Source of the DNA: Paramecium tetraurelia
Taxonomy: Eukaryota > Ciliophora > Oligohymenophorea > Peniculida > Parameciidae
Direction of reading: 5' to 3'
DNA length: 64,000 nt
Assembly (NCBI RefSeq): GCF_000165425.1
Contig: NW_001799111.1
Coordinates: forward strand, 195,779-259,778
This document shows, one piece after another, positions 39,950 to 53,195 of the stretch. The position numbers and the translations under genes are program-made. Position 1 is the stretch's first letter. Each line of letters starts with the position of its first letter. The notes under the pieces were generated by a model. The model saw nothing but the letters and a program-made list of their open reading frames with translations, searched no databases and was not told the origin of the DNA.

Positions 39950-40315
39950 ATGAACTTAAATATAAATATTCAAGATTTAATGAAATACGCCAAAATATCA
40001 AATTAGGTCAGATAGGCCTTCATAAAAAGAATATCTGAAAAGAAATGTACAATCAGACAAGCAGCAAAGTAATTTGGTATCAAATTTTCAACCGCCAAAG
40101 CAATTTTATCGATTTATAGACACGAAGGTAGGATAGGGAAAAAGCAAAGAAGACAAAGAAAACTTTCAAACAATATTATTTCTGAAAAGGAAACATAAAA
40201 ATCTCTCAAAGAAGAACCCATAGAGACCAAAGAGGAGATTAAAAAGGGATCAACCTCTTTAAACTACTGTTAACGACGGGCTAACAATACAACACATACC
40301 GTAATACAATTATGA
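39950..40315 (+). CDS. small helix-turn-helix protein
   Basis: This encodes 121 residues in one exon. Residues 20-75 look like a homeodomain-like/transposase-type helix-turn-helix: RQAFIKRISEKKCTIRQAAK, then FGIKFSTAKAILSIYRHEGR and KKQRRQRK. The pattern (AAK..GI..STAK.I) is that of HTH domains that read DNA through the STAK helix. The rest is basic and Glu/Lys-rich without other domains. It could be a small DNA-binding protein; a transposase origin of the domain is possible but no transposase catalytic region is present nearby. Confidence 0.7.
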
Positions 40316-41053
40316 CTGGACTTACTTGCAACATTTTTGGATGGTGACGTACATGAATCAACAATTACAATACCAAAATTTTTAAAGATTTATGGGATAT
40401 TGAGATACTTATATAAAATGAATAGAAATTTTCATGAAATTTTATTTTTCATTATTGTTGTTTATATGATTTATGAAATATACTTTGAATGAAAAGGTTA
40501 AACACAATATATTTTCTTCATATTCAAACAATTTGTGAAAAATCATTTAGAAATCCTATTATTCTTTACCAATAGGCTTGTGTTTTATATAAAATAACGA
40601 TATTACTAATTTAAATATTTGTATATCATGAATGGACATATACTTTTTGATTTTTTGCTAATTAATGGTTTGGCAAGCCTTTAAGCTTGCTTATAGACTT
40701 AAATTTATAGTTTAAATCCAAAATACTCATAAATTTTTTATGAAAATTTCAGTAATTTAATAGTTCTTTAGACTCATTAATAATATATTTACATACATCA
40801 AATTATGTGTTAATGATAATTGATAATTAAATATCCAAAACTTGTAACAAAAAAATCAAATAATATTTAAATATGAAATTTCCGTCTCGGAATGAATTTT
40901 TATTTTATTAACATTGAAATATACAATTCAGAAGAAAATACAACTGAAATAGAGATAGAGCCAAATTATGAATTATTTTAATTGAAATTTACCTTCTTCA
41001 ATTACAATTATATTTGGAAAAAGAGAAATTTTTATAAACAAATAAAATATATA
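40316..41053. other. AT-rich spacer
   Basis: No coding frame or RNA gene is convincing between the HTH gene and the 3' end of the large minus-strand gene. Confidence 0.45.
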
Positions 41054-44000
41054 TCAATTTTCATCATTTTAAGGTTCTTAATCTTCAAGAATTTTCTCTT
41101 CATTTTTTTCATCTTTCTTTAAACTAGCTTCCTTAGCCATTTGTCTATATTTCTACAATGTTGATGATCCATGCTATTTAGCATCTCTGACTAAGGGTCT
41201 AGAGTAAACTCTATTCTCCATATCTTATATTTTTTATTTGTATTCTGGATTTAATTTTTCCTTTTATTTTTTTTTATCTTCAAGCTTTTTTTATTTCTCC
41301 TCTTGCAATCTTTGAAGCTCCCTATCTTGACTGCTAACAACCTTCTTTTTTTCTTTCTTTTCATCATTCTATTAAACTGGTTAAGGTGCAGGGGGGACTA
41401 TTTTAACATTTTTTTAAGGTTTAACACTTTCTTACTTAATTTCAGATTATTTAGAAAGTTATTATGATTTTTTTGATTATTGGATAGACATTTCTTATTC
41501 TGTTTTTTATTCCATAGTTTTGTTTTCTTGTTATTCTTATTATTCTAGTTATTCTTATTCTTATTCCTATACTTCTTATTCTTATTCTTATTCTTCTTGA
41601 TCTTGATTCTCTTAATTTTGGTATTATTCATTGTCTTTATTTTCATCTTCATTTTATTTCTCTTAAGCTTAATCTTCAAATTATTGATCCTAATAGTCAT
41701 CTTCAGGTTCAGGTGACAATTCTCCATCCTCTTGATTGGAATTTTGTTACTTTTGACTTTGTTATTTTTATGACATTTTTGCAGATTTTTCTTATTATGA
41801 TTCTTCCAATTAATTATGGCTGATTTATTAACTGACCTACTTTTAACTTTATTAAGACTTTTAAACTGATTGTTTTTAAGATTATGATCTTTGAGTCTAA
41901 CTCTTTTGTGTTTGAGATTTTTATGTTTAGTTTTATTATTCTTCTTCATGAAAGGATTCTTTTCTTTTATTTCTTTGATTATCTTCATCAAGATAATTCA
42001 ATTCCATACCTTTGCTTTATTGAGATTTCTTGTCTTTATCTCTTTTGGAAACAAAGTTTTTATTTATTTTTGGATTAAACTTACATTCAGGGTCAATATC
42101 TTGAGGATTTAATTCTTCCATCTTTTTCTTTTTTTCTTTCCTTTTCTATTCGTCTTCTTATAATCTTTTAGGCATCAAATTAGTACTCTAGAGGTCTGCC
42201 TTTCTTTTTTCTCTTTATTCCTTTTTCCTTTGATTTTCAGCAATTTCTTTTTATTTTAATACTTCCATTGTACATTCCACAGGAATTTCTTTAGCCTTGA
42301 AAGTTTTGGGAGCTTCTTTAGTTTGTAGCCGTTCTTCTGCAATTTACTTTCTTTCCATAAACTTTTAGACATCCTTCTAATAAAAGCTTGGAGGATTGGC
42401 ATTTTAGACTCTAGGAGGTGAAAACCTATCTAAATTATGAGCTGGAACAAACATGGACAGAGGAATAGGATTTGCTTTAAATTTATTCTGTAATTCAAAT
42501 TCTTCCTTTTCTTCAATTTCCTTAACCATTTGTTCTAATCTTTATTATCTAATAGTTTTCTTCTTTCTCTCATGAAATTTAGGTTCTTTGGGAACAGTAA
42601 TTTTATTAAGTGAGCTTGAATGCATATTAGATTATGTCTTTTTATCAATTCTTTTTTATTATGCATCATCAAATGATAAATTCTCAATCTCAGCAAAGGC
42701 ATCTTCTTCCTCTTATATTTAACCTTTGATAACCGACTCATAAATTTTCCTTCCCCTTCTAGGTGCTGGTTTCACATCCAATTTATTTTCCAAATCTTCC
42801 CTTGGGATTTCTCCTTTATCTGAAAAAATGTAGACTATGTCAGCCCATTATATAAAATCAATTTCAGTTCTAGCAATTTTAGAAATGATAGAATTGATTG
42901 TTTCAGGTCTCTTGGATATAGGGTCAATCTTTGCTATTTATGAAAGAAGACTCTTAGATTGAGGATCATTTTTAACTGTCGCTATGAATTCCTCTTTTAA
43001 AATAAAATGAGCACAGATTGTAGGAATCATTTCAAAGACATCATTTATAATTTAAAAGTATACACTTGGTAATTGCATTACTAAATGTTCTTCATTTGGA
43101 GGATCTTTCTATTCATTCACAAAGAATAGTTTTGGTATTTTAGGAGGTAAAGGATTGAAATTAGTCAAATATTCTGTGAATTACTATAAACTAATGAAAT
43201 TAGAGGCATGACCTTCCAATTAGTTTAATGTGCTTTCCATCATTTCCAAGATACTGGCTAATGTATACCTTTTTCCAATTTTTGTTAGTATTGCAGCTTC
43301 TTAATTACAATCCACTGTTTCTCTGATTTATTAGATCAATTCCTTTTTACTTACAATCAATTCGCAATCTTTATCTAATTTCATGAAGATTTCCAACATT
43401 TGCTAGATCACCTCATGCTCCAATAAGCATCTCCCTTTCATCTTCTCATAATAACCCTCTGAAGCAATGGAACCAGGTCCAAAATGAGCCAAAATGATAC
43501 GTGCCTACATCAGTCTAATTTCCTCATAAGGTAAAGACAATTTGAAATATTCCTCAAGTTAATTTAATGATATTAGTTCCATCTATCTTCTATTCTTAGA
43601 AAGCCTATAATCTGCTAAGACCTTTTCTAATACTTAATTTACAGTAGGACTTCCTTGTTAAAGACTTATTGGTTGGTTTAGAATGGACACTTTACCTTTT
43701 GATAAATCATTCCTTATAGCCCTTATCAAATCTAATCTGTTTACAACTCCTTGTTCTTGGTAATCTAATATCTTAAAAATCTCCTTAATGGGTTTAGAAT
43801 ATTATAATCTTAAATTTTCTTCTTGGTTCTCTTCAAATAATTTAGAATCCTATTTTAATTTAGAAAGCAATTTAATTCTATCCTATTATAATCTCTTGAC
43901 AAATTTGCTAAACTCTGATAAGTCGAGCAATCCTTTACGATGAGTTTATAATTTATCAAGTTCACTCTCTATAGTTTTCACATCTAAATCGAATATAATT

Positions 44001-45262
44001 TAGATATCTTTGTTAGTGCATAAAAATTCGAGCACTTCTCCCTTCGATACAACTCCAGCGTGATCTTTATCAATTTATTAGAATGAAAATTTAAGTACAA
44101 ATTACTCATTCTTCTCACTCTCAATTTATTTTTCTTACTATTTTTCAGTTACAATAGATTTATAAATGGCTTTTTTACTTGCATCATCCAATTGATCAAG
44201 TTGTTTTTCTGTATAAGCTTATACTTATACACGATGTAATTCATCGATAGTTTATACTTTTAGAATAGCTCTATCGGTAATATTCACTTAATGTTTTGGT
44301 TTTTCCTTGTCATCTTTGAGATGATATTTTTCAAATTCTGGAACCTAAAATTCCTTTGCCTTAATTTCCATTTATTTTTTCAAATTCTTGTCCTTTTGAT
44401 ACTCCAAAAATTAATGCTCATACAATTGTTATTCGGGTGACTTCATAACTACCTACTCAATATATTTCTCCTTTGATCTTGGTCTATTCTTATTCTACTC
44501 CTTCTGCTTTATATAATCATCTATTTATTATTAGATGAATTAATCTTTTTCTTCCTTCTTATTTTATTTTTTTAAAACCTATTACTGTTATTTATCAACA
44601 ACAGTTACTTTAACTTAGACTTAATCCTTTCTTCTTCTTTCCTCATATTCTTCTTTAGCCTACATTTATTCTTTCTTTATGTTGTTTCTATACTCTCTCA
44701 ATTACTTGATTTTCTCCCAAACATTATCATCAGGCTGATAACTATCCACTAAGTCTTATTTCATGAATTGCTACTCTAATCTATCCAATCTATCATAATG
44801 CTTATCAATTTCACTCTGAATTTAATCTAATCGTTCATTTTAAGGTGGAGCTTCTTCCTCAATAACAAATTAATTCATTCGATTTTCAATATCTTTCTAC
44901 TCAATTCCCACTACTCTTCTTTATTCAGAAATGAAGTTTGATTTAGCCAATGGTTAATCCTTTAGATTTTAAAATACTATTTTTTCTTTATCTTCCATTG
45001 CATTCTACATCTTATAAGGTTGTAATCCCATTTTTTAGTAGATCTCAAGTTGAGACACTTACATGTCTAAAATAGGTTCATCTTTCTTTTGACTTGTTGA
45101 AAACATTTTCTTTTTCTCTTCAATAACTGTTTGTGGAATTTTGAATCCTCCTGATCCAATCACAGCCTTCTGAACCTAATCCTTGTTAACCTAAGGCGAT
45201 TATTTATTTGCCATAACTTCAAGCTAAAGAGTTTGAATTGGTATTGCTTTTTTCACAGACAT
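41054..45262 (-). CDS. large EF-hand and coiled-coil protein, likely axonemal/cytoskeletal
   Basis: This is an intronless gene of 1402 residues. The N-terminal third is charged coiled coil. The middle has three EF-hand-like segments: KFSFQQIDKDHAGVVSKGEV, IFKILDYQEQGVVNRLDLIR and EIFMKLDKDCELIVSKKELI; the first and third keep part of the Ca2+ loop (DKDHAGVVSKGE, DKDCELIVSKKE). The C-terminal third is extremely Gln/Lys/Glu-rich low-complexity sequence (about 41100-42200). The layout resembles ciliary EF-hand proteins, but I cannot name an orthologue. Long asparagine/lysine frames in the other phase at 41545-41991 are shadows of this gene. Confidence 0.85.
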
Positions 45263-45305
45263 TAAGATATAAAAGGTGATTAATGTTTAAAATTAATAAA
45301 TAAAA

Positions 45306-46719
45306 TCACAAAAGCAAATTAGGGAATGTTTATTCAGCAATTTTATTTACTTCCTCTTCCACTTTGCTTAATGGAATATTAGCTGGCAATATATATACAA
45401 CCTTTCTTTCAGATACTCTATTTCCATAAAACCACACTCCTGCTCTAATATATTTTCATATTTTTACATTCTTATGACATATTGATTGCGTGTATTCAAT
45501 TTCTCATACACCAATTGCAGTATTCTTAAATTTTCAGAACTCATTTTTGGGACAATCAATTAACTGGATATTCTATAAGCCAAGTTAACGCCATTGAAGT
45601 AAATGAATCTAACGAAATCTTATTTCTAAGATTGTTCAATCGCCATCTCTAACTTGTATACTAATTTATCAATCTATTTTGAAAAGACATTGACCAAATT
45701 CGGTAGATTTTGTAAATCTTTTAATGGATTTGCTATTGCAATTATTAATAATTGTTTATCCAAATAGGTGAATATATTTTTCTTTTATTTATTCAGATAC
45801 ACTATTTGACCTGTAAATCCTTCTCTGATTGCATTTTTTAGATTAAAGAAATTTAGATAGGCAATTTAACTTTCTGCACATGCTGGGAATTTCAGATTTA
45901 TTTTGGATTCCAAGTTTGTCCAAGGCAATCCACCGCCATAATAATGCTCTTTAAATAGGATTGCCTTCTGATGGGGGAGTGTTGAAAATAGGAAATACCC
46001 TGCATAAAATACAACGTAATCGGTTATCTAAGCTTCCTATTATCTTCCAAAAGTTAGGATTGATTAAAGATGCAAATAAATGGCAGCATCAATCTAAGCA
46101 TATTTTAAAGAGAATGATTAAAAATTAAATAAATTCAAAACTGTACCATATCTTGCATTACATAAAATCCATCTCTATGTGAAATGATTTACTTGTGTTA
46201 AATCGTATCCATAAAATAATTCAAAGTTTGCCACAAAATTCTCCGCAATATTAGTATACAAATTTTTTGATAAACTATAATGAAATTTATTGCATTCACT
46301 AAAAAAGTAATCCTCAACAATAGTTTTTATTTTTGGTATTTTTTAATGAGCCAAGGTTATAAATAGAAAAAGATCCTCTCTCACCCTGCAGATGATGTGG
46401 GTCTGTTACTCCAAATGTATTGTTTGAAACTGCAAAGATTCATTTTTGCTTTTATTTTCCTGCTGTTCCATTAGATTAGGACTAGGATTAAATTGCGCGA
46501 AAAATTGAAAGATACCTTCAGCCATTCCTGTTTAAATTCTCTTTTCTTCAATATTTGCACCTTATGGATAGTAATAAATTAATTTTGCATCTTATTAATC
46601 CTAAATCTTAATAAATTAATTACCTACTCAGATGGTTTGGGTATGGTCGGAACGGCTAACGGGTTAAAAATGAATAAAGCTTTCACAGAGAAATCAAAAT
46701 TTAGTTGGTCCTAATTCAT
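45306..46719 (-). CDS. CCZ1: CCZ1-like vacuolar fusion protein
   Basis: This encodes 455 residues. CCZ1 pairs with MON1 as the guanine-nucleotide exchange factor for Rab7 on late endosomes. The N-terminal longin-like region matches: ALFIFNPLAVP, LIYYYPQGANIEEKRIQTGM, AEGIFQFFAQFNPS; the C-terminus has GVWFYGNRVSERKVVYILP and ends IAEQTFPNLLL. Introns at 46601-46623 (23 nt) and 45445-45467 (23 nt) restore the frame. Identification rests on the longin region and overall layout, so it is good but not certain. It lies 43 bp downstream of the start of the large EF-hand gene on the same strand. Confidence 0.75.
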
Positions 46720-46901
46720 ATTAAAATAATTATTTAAATATATTCTATATATATAAGTATTCATAGCTTAAATATAAGAAATTGCGAGTGATGACTTATT
46801 TATTTAATGAAAACTATTTTCCAATTAAATTGCATCATACTAATATTAATACCTTAAAACACATCATTATTTTATATAATAGAAATCAATTAAGGAAGTT
46901 C

Positions 46902-48652
46902 TCAGATATTTTTCAAATGATTCCACATGTCTTGGATCTTATCAACAGTAACACCTTCTGTCAAGCAATCTTAGAATTCAGGATAGATCCCTGTAAATTG
47001 AGTACTTTCGATTAGTGCTATAACAGTCACGACATCAAATTCATCAATGAATCGCTTTGAACATAATCGAGCATGTGCTTCAGATAATCTGATTAAAGAT
47101 TCTAGTTTTCTTGCAGTAACTTATTAAGTTTATTATCTGATAAATGTAAAGTATTTTTATATGACTTATTGACAATCTTCATTCATTATCGGTTGGAATG
47201 TGTTTTTAACATAGATAATATATTACTTTAACTACTTTAAGGTATAATTTTATTTATTGTTGTTAAGATTGAAAATGTGATCGCACAACTATTTGTCTAA
47301 TTCAAAGTCATGTTGATCCTTTAAAATGTATATTTGATCAAATCTACTTAATAATGGTGTAGATAACCCAGAATTATATTATATTGACAACTTACTATTA
47401 TACACTTACTCAACTGGATTGCAAGCAGCTATAATGGTTGTTCTTGCATTTAATTTTGTTGATATACCAGCTTTGCTACTACTAATGGTTTGTTGTTCCA
47501 ATGCTTCTAAAATAGACTATTATGATTGTTAATTCAATAAGTTGAATTCGTCTATGCAACACAATCCTTAATCAGCCATCACTAAAGCTCCAGCTTCAAT
47601 CATCCAATCTGATCCCTCTTTAACAAAGGAAAGTGTTAATCCTGCTTGAGTTGTCCCTATTCCATTCACGTAGATTGATTTTTCACTTATAGTACAGGCA
47701 TTTCTAAGGAATGTAGATTTACCAGTTCCAGGTTCACCTATGAGTAAAAGATGAGAATCCCCTCTTACTGTAATCCCATTATTTGATTTTGTCACTCCTC
47801 CAATTAAACTTAAGAGTGTTCCTAATTTAACTTACCATTGATTGCATAATTCAGGTATGAATGAATTGATAACTTAATTTCTATGTTAAAAAGTGCTATT
47901 CAATTAGTCATCATCGATAGTCTAAAGTAGCTTTAATTAATTTTATAATCTTAGGTATTTGCAGTCTATCCATAGAGTTATTTGAGGTATCTATTTCATC
48001 ATCTTCCATCTCTAAGTCACTAAGCCTCCAATTATGACATCGTCTCCTGAATTGCAACTATTTACGAACTCCCCCTCTAACATTACTCTGATGCTGTTGG
48101 ATATCGTTCCAGGTTCAATTGTAGTGTAGGTGTCTTATATTTTGATTTCTTAATAATCAATTAATTTTGAATCTTCTAATTTTTCAAATGCTGTGGAATT
48201 GCACTTCTGCTTTTTGAATCCTTATATTTTCTGTTTGAAGAATGGGTTATATTTTTATTGTTTGATTACTATATTTTGACACTTCATTTGATTTTCAGTC
48301 ATAAAATAATTAGATGAACATGATTGAACTTCTGTGACAAATTTACACTCCTTGCATCGATAAGATAGAACTTTAGACATGGATTTAGCACTAGATTACA
48401 AAATTAACAATACATCCCGGCTCTAATGACTGTTCCCTTGATTAACACAATTTTGTGTGTTTAATTTATTTCAGCAATTTTATTTAATTTAAAACAAATT
48501 GGTATGTTTACGAATCGTAGTGTCTGTTGAAATGATAAATCATCAATATATTCACTTGAGTCTGGAAACTTATCCAATAGTTCTGTTAAACTAGTTAAAT
48601 ATTATTTATACTCTATGGTTTCTTATGAACAAAATTCTTTAATTGTTTCCAT
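46902..48652 (-). CDS. MCM9: MCM9-like DNA helicase
   Basis: This encodes at least 575 residues of an MCM-family AAA+ helicase. Walker A is [14 protein letters not shown]; the Walker B region is [11 protein letters not shown]; then [22 protein letters not shown] and the arginine finger [10 protein letters not shown]. The [20 protein letters not shown] and [15 protein letters not shown] blocks match MCM9, which acts with MCM8 in homologous recombination and repair. The zinc-binding region is [15 protein letters not shown]. One 23-nt intron at 48391-48413. The family's N-terminal sequence seems to continue upstream of the ATG at 48652 (HKLEIYQYQLDSYNTVIIVL, about 48660-48750), but no in-frame ATG or splice joins it cleanly, so the 5' end is unresolved. 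Confidence 0.88.
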
Positions 48653-48810
48653 TAAAAATAATTAATTAACACAATATTCTGAATTTTTCAACACTATTAT
48701 GACAGTATTGTAACTATCTAATTAATATTAATAAATTTCTAATTTATGAGAAGAGTCTAATCAGCAGCACCTAATCTTGGTAAAACTAATTCGTATCTCT
48801 AGATTTTACC

Positions 48811-49826
48811 ATGGAAGACATGTTTAAAATAGCAACTAAACAGACATCTGCCTTTGGAATTGAAGGATATGAAGTGACAAAAAAGTATGCAGACCCTCTT
48901 AAATAAATGGAAGATCGTAAGTTTGCTACTCAAAAGAAAGGTAAGCATTTTTACTCATGATTAAATTCGCAGGTTAAAAAAACTTAGGATATGTTACAAG
49001 ACGAGGACATTATTTGGAGGATCAAAAACGCATTTATGAAAAACTTCCTGCTCCAAACAAATACGATATTGTTAAACCTTGGGTAATTCCACTCTAAATT
49101 GCAAGATCTAAATCTGCTCCTCCAAAAAGGTCAGTCTTTTATTATGATTCTTAAATTTAGATCGACGTTTATTGATTAAATCTTTAAAGAAGCCAAGTTA
49201 AGAGCCGTGCCAGGTTCAGGAAAATATAACATAGTCCCACCATTGGAGGAAGTGTTGAAATAGGTAGAAGAATAGAAGAAAAAGAAAATAGAGTAATTAT
49301 TTTATCACTTTTTAGGGCTGTTGAAAGACCTACCTATTTGAATGAGATCTAACATCTAGCAGTCATTAATCCAGGACCAGGAAATTATAATCCAAGGGTT
49401 TCTTTCATCTTTATTTTAGCCGATTTCAAAAAAATTAAAAATCAATCAAACTAAACCGGCTGATTTTATTGCCAAAGACAAAGAACTTGCTAAGAAAAGA
49501 GGCAAGTCTGCTCTTCCTGATATTGGGACTTATCATCCTGAACCAGTCTAATTCACTACTTTCAATAAATTATTAGATTTAACAAAGCGAAAGGATAAAT
49601 TAGATAGGAATGTAATTATCAATATAATTTATATCAGACTTTTGGAAAGGATGTTAGATTCAAAGACCCAAAGAAAAGTAAATCCAAATAAATACTATTA
49701 CCTGGACCAGGGCAATATCCGATGGTTGTGCAATGGGCTGGAAAAGAATAGGATAAAAATAAAACCAAATAAAAAACATATTTGCAGGCAATCTCAAAAG
49801 GGTGTGAACGTTCCATTTATTATTGA
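48811..49826 (+). CDS. PG-rich repeat protein (STPGR/ODF3-like), likely ciliary
   Basis: This encodes 293 residues with short sperm-tail PG-rich type repeats: PAPNKYDIVKPW, AVPGSGKYNIVPP, NPGPGNYNPR, LPDIGTYHPEPV and LPGPGQYPMV. Each is a Pro-Gly-x-Gly-x-Tyr type unit that binds microtubules in ODF3/CIMAP proteins, so axonemal or ciliary microtubule association is inferred. Five introns: 48941-48972 (32 nt), 49130-49160 (31), 49293-49315 (23), 49398-49419 (22) and 49612-49637 (26). The first is among the longest in the window. It starts 158 bp from the MCM9 start on the other strand. Confidence 0.82.
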
Positions 49827-49881
49827 AATGAGTCACAATATTGATCTTACAATTTTGATCAAAATTATATTAAAATAATTA

Positions 49882-50826
49882 ATGAAATCTTAAGTTGAAT
49901 AATGTGAATTATTGTTAAAATAATAACAATATTAAGAATTATCAAATGAAGTTAGCAGGATGTTAGAGGAAGAAAGAGATTCGGAAGAGGAGATCTAATA
50001 AAAGCTAGAGTAATACCAAGAATAAGTAAAGTACTTGGAATAATTGAAAAAAGAAGAAGTATATTTATTTTCATCGCAAGGAAACATTAAATGAATATTA
50101 CTCCGAATATTTCAACCATATAGAGCAGGAAAAACAAATACTCTAGTAAATTGAAAATGAAATATAGATTTAAAAATAAAGGGAAATTTAGTTATAGATC
50201 GATTTAAAAGTAGCTGCTGAACAAGAGCAAATGTATTTTATATAATAATATATATTGATATGAGAATCAAAAAGAGAACTTTATGATGCTATTTTAGCGA
50301 TGTCATGAATATCATCAATAAAATCAAATCCTTGCTCAACAAATCGAGGCTTTCAAATATGAAAATGATGATTTAATCAGAGGTTATACATCTCTATATA
50401 TTTTAGAGTCCCAACACTTAGAAGGTTAATCAGAGCAATAAATAAAATATATCAATTGTTTGAAATAACTCAATCAAAAAACAGAAGAAACGCTAGAAAA
50501 ATTATAGGTCTATCAGGAAGAATTGAAGCAACTCTTACATAAAGGAAAGCAAGATCAAGGACCTAAATTTGATCCAATTTAATTCATTAAAAGTGTAACA
50601 ACTGCATAGCAATAAACTGATAATTCTAATTAGAAAAAAAGCGATGTTGAATAAAGTAATAATTTATCCTAAAAAAGACTAATCTTTCGTACAAGAGATT
50701 ACTCAAAATCCATAGATTCAATAATAGGAAATATAAGAAAACTAAGGCTTTTTTAAATATAGTTATTTAGCAGCGATCACAGCATCAATAGTAATAGGAG
50801 TTATTATTAAAAAAAAATTACTATGA
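49882..50826 (+). CDS. tail-anchored coiled-coil protein
   Basis: This encodes about 291 residues of coiled coil ending in a single hydrophobic helix with a lysine tail (YLAAITASIVIGVIIKKKLL), typical of a tail-anchored membrane protein. Introns are 50059-50080 (22 nt) and 50656-50677 (22 nt). Between residues about 105 and 120 the frame is broken near 50233-50264: no GT-AG intron restores it, whereas removal of a 25-nt TA-bounded segment (50234-50258) does, giving EQEQMYENQKENFMMLFQRC. No domain other than coil and anchor is seen. Confidence 0.7.
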
Positions 50827-51201
50827 TTCTTTTTGGTGATTTATAACAAATATATTTATACAACAATTTAGTTATGACAAATAATTAAAAAGATAGAATA
50901 AATTAATTGAGAATATTTAAAATTTTTTATCATTTTATTCCTTTAATTTATAAATAATATTTACTAATTTAGCCATCCTTTGGTTGTATCAATTCATAAT
51001 CTGCACTATTTAATGAAGATTATTATTGCCATCTTTTTATAGAATATCATTAGTGCTATGAAATCCTTGATAACCTATTTAGAAAATTAGAATAATTATT
51101 TAGAAAAATAAGATTTAATTGAAAGTTTTGTTGATGAAGTCTGATTATATTTCATTCTTAAACGACAAATTGAATGATTGTGAATGTGCATAATAATAAA
51201 A
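50827..51201. other. AT-rich convergent spacer
   Basis: Two genes end towards each other here. No further coding frame is convincing. Confidence 0.45.
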
Positions 51202-51655
51202 TCATGATGACGTATAGTTTCCTACTTAATGTTCGAGTTCTGCTACTTTTTAGGTTGCTGCTAGAATTAACTGCTAAATTTAGCTTTTTTCTTTTTTTAA
51301 TTCAGTTATTTAACTTTACAATTTAGAATTCTCATCTTTTTAGGTATTTATTGCCTATATCATTGTTATTTGATACTTGTCTTAAATCTCTTAGCATTGC
51401 ATCAAGAGTAGGCTATGTTGTATTCTTTATTTCTTCATTATTATTTGTTATTCTCTATTTCATCAAATGTAACTCCTATTTTAGTTGATCAATCTCATGT
51501 TTATAGCTTTATAACAATTCATTAGACAGTTCAGTAATATTCTAAAAATTTAAGAATCTAATTACATTAACTAAAAGCATATGATTTTTAGCATTAGTAG
51601 CTGATTCCTGATCTAATTTGGAGCTATGGACTTATTATTATTAAATTTCTGACAT
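51202..51655 (-). CDS. small coiled-coil protein
   Basis: This encodes 143 residues, mostly coiled coil (LSNELLQSYKHEIDQLKQEL, KLQSQITELKKEKSQIQQLI). A 22-nt intron (51355-51376) keeps the frame. Start ATG at 51655 gives MSEIQQQQVHSSK. No function is recognised. Confidence 0.7.
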
Positions 51656-51787
51656 TTATTTTAATTATATTAATTTTTAATCAAAAAAAAAATATTTATT
51701 TTCTAATATATAAAATTTAAGAAGTAAAAAATAAATTTTTGTTAGCTAATTATAAAAATTTATTATTATTTTATAATTGCTTAAATG

Positions 51788-52324
51788 TCAAAGGCTCAAT
51801 TCAATAGAAAATCCTGTCTTTTTGTTGTTATTGCTATCCTTTTTTCCTTTAATTATCGGCTGTTCTACTTAAATAGCATCTTTCATTTGTTGCTTTTGTT
51901 TCCTTTTGAGATATTTTGCTCTATATTTCAATTAATAGATATGTTTATTATAAGTTTTTTGGGTTTCAAAGGTTTTATTACAATGATCACAAGCAAATTG
52001 GATCTTTTATGTTTGTTACTTTTAAATTTATTTTTTTTTAATTTTATTATCATTTTTTTAGGGTTTTTAATTTTCTTCAATCATCCTATCGTTCCCTTCT
52101 TCAATTTAAATGGTTCCTGCTTTTTTTTTTTACTATTTCTTCTTTGATTTTTCACCTTGTTTAGGAGAATTTTTTAAAGGAATTTATGTATCTTCACTTT
52201 CCAACTATCCATTCGATGTAGTAGTTTATTTTTGAAGGGCTTCCAATTACTCAGACATAGTAGCACATTTTTCATAGAGGGCGGCCACAGTTTCAAAATG
52301 TTATGTTAAAGGAATGTATTTCAT
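51788..52324 (-). CDS. C2H2-type zinc-finger protein
   Basis: This encodes 178 residues in one exon. A single C2H2-type finger reads FACDHCNKTFETQKTYNKHI; the second ligand pair is unusual (H followed by no clear second His, with HIYQLKYR next), so zinc binding is likely but the finger may be modified. The N-terminus (MKYIPLTQHFETVAALYEKC, then MSEQLEALQKQ) is helical; a Lys/Gln-rich region precedes the finger. The first in-frame ATG is 52324; another is at 52258. Confidence 0.65.
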
Positions 52325-53195
52325 ATATATATTTTTAAAATTTTTATCTTTTTATAATATTTATATCATTTTTTCCTTTAAATTTTTTTCTCATTATAAA
52401 TCCTTTATTTATTTTACTTTAAATATATTGTTTAAACTTCATATTTTGAATAATTTTGATTTATTAAAAATAGTATGAAATTATAAACTAAAAAATTAAT
52501 TTTTTTTGATTTTTTTTTAATTTTTAAATTACTTACTTAACTCTTATATATAACTATTACTAATCGATGATAGTAATTGTTTAACAAGTAATTCATATAC
52601 TATACTTACCTAATAAAAATTGATTTTGATTGAAAGTCTAACCTATAAGATTAATTTAATTAGATAGGATTACATTTATACACTCCATTTGAATTTTATT
52701 AATTTAAATTCTTAGATAATATTACTTAATTGGAGTTTTGATCATTGAATAAATAATGTTATTCAAATTTATAATATTATTATATGTGGAGACTTTGAAT
52801 AATAAATTGTCAACATTATTAAAAGATTTGTTTACAAAAAAACTCACTTTAAAATAATAGCTTAGGAACTAAAAATGATACATAAATATTTCCCAAAGTA
52901 GATCTCTAATCATCAATTTGATAACATTGATATGGTATGATTTAATAAAAATACTAAAATATATAGATATTGTATTTATTTTTTCTATGATCAAACTTAA
53001 AGGATTATAAACATTAAGTTAGTTAGCAGAAATAATCAAGATAAATTATGGATAAATATCATGTATTATCTTTAAATTATTCTTCAATATCAGTTATACA
53101 AATGCAAAATGCTTAAATATAGGTCATCAATATAATTAAAAATAAACATAATTGTGTGGTTATTTGAAATTAAATAAAATCTTTTTTTATTATTC
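52325..53195. other. AT-rich intergenic region
   Basis: No gene is seen. It should contain the promoters of the C2H2 gene (-) and of the ribosomal protein gene (+). Confidence 0.4.

Noticed and set aside
39950-40315. The HTH gene as a transposase
   Set aside because: Only a helix-turn-helix is present; there is no catalytic domain and no terminal repeats around it.
41545-41991. Lys/Asn-rich minus-strand frame of 148 codons
   Set aside because: It is an out-of-phase shadow of the Gln/Lys-rich C-terminus of the 1402-residue EF-hand gene, whose own frame is open throughout.
51785-52147. Phe/Leu-rich plus-strand frame resembling a membrane protein
   Set aside because: It is antisense to the Lys-rich part of the C2H2 gene; the hydrophobic run comes from reading A-rich coding DNA backwards.
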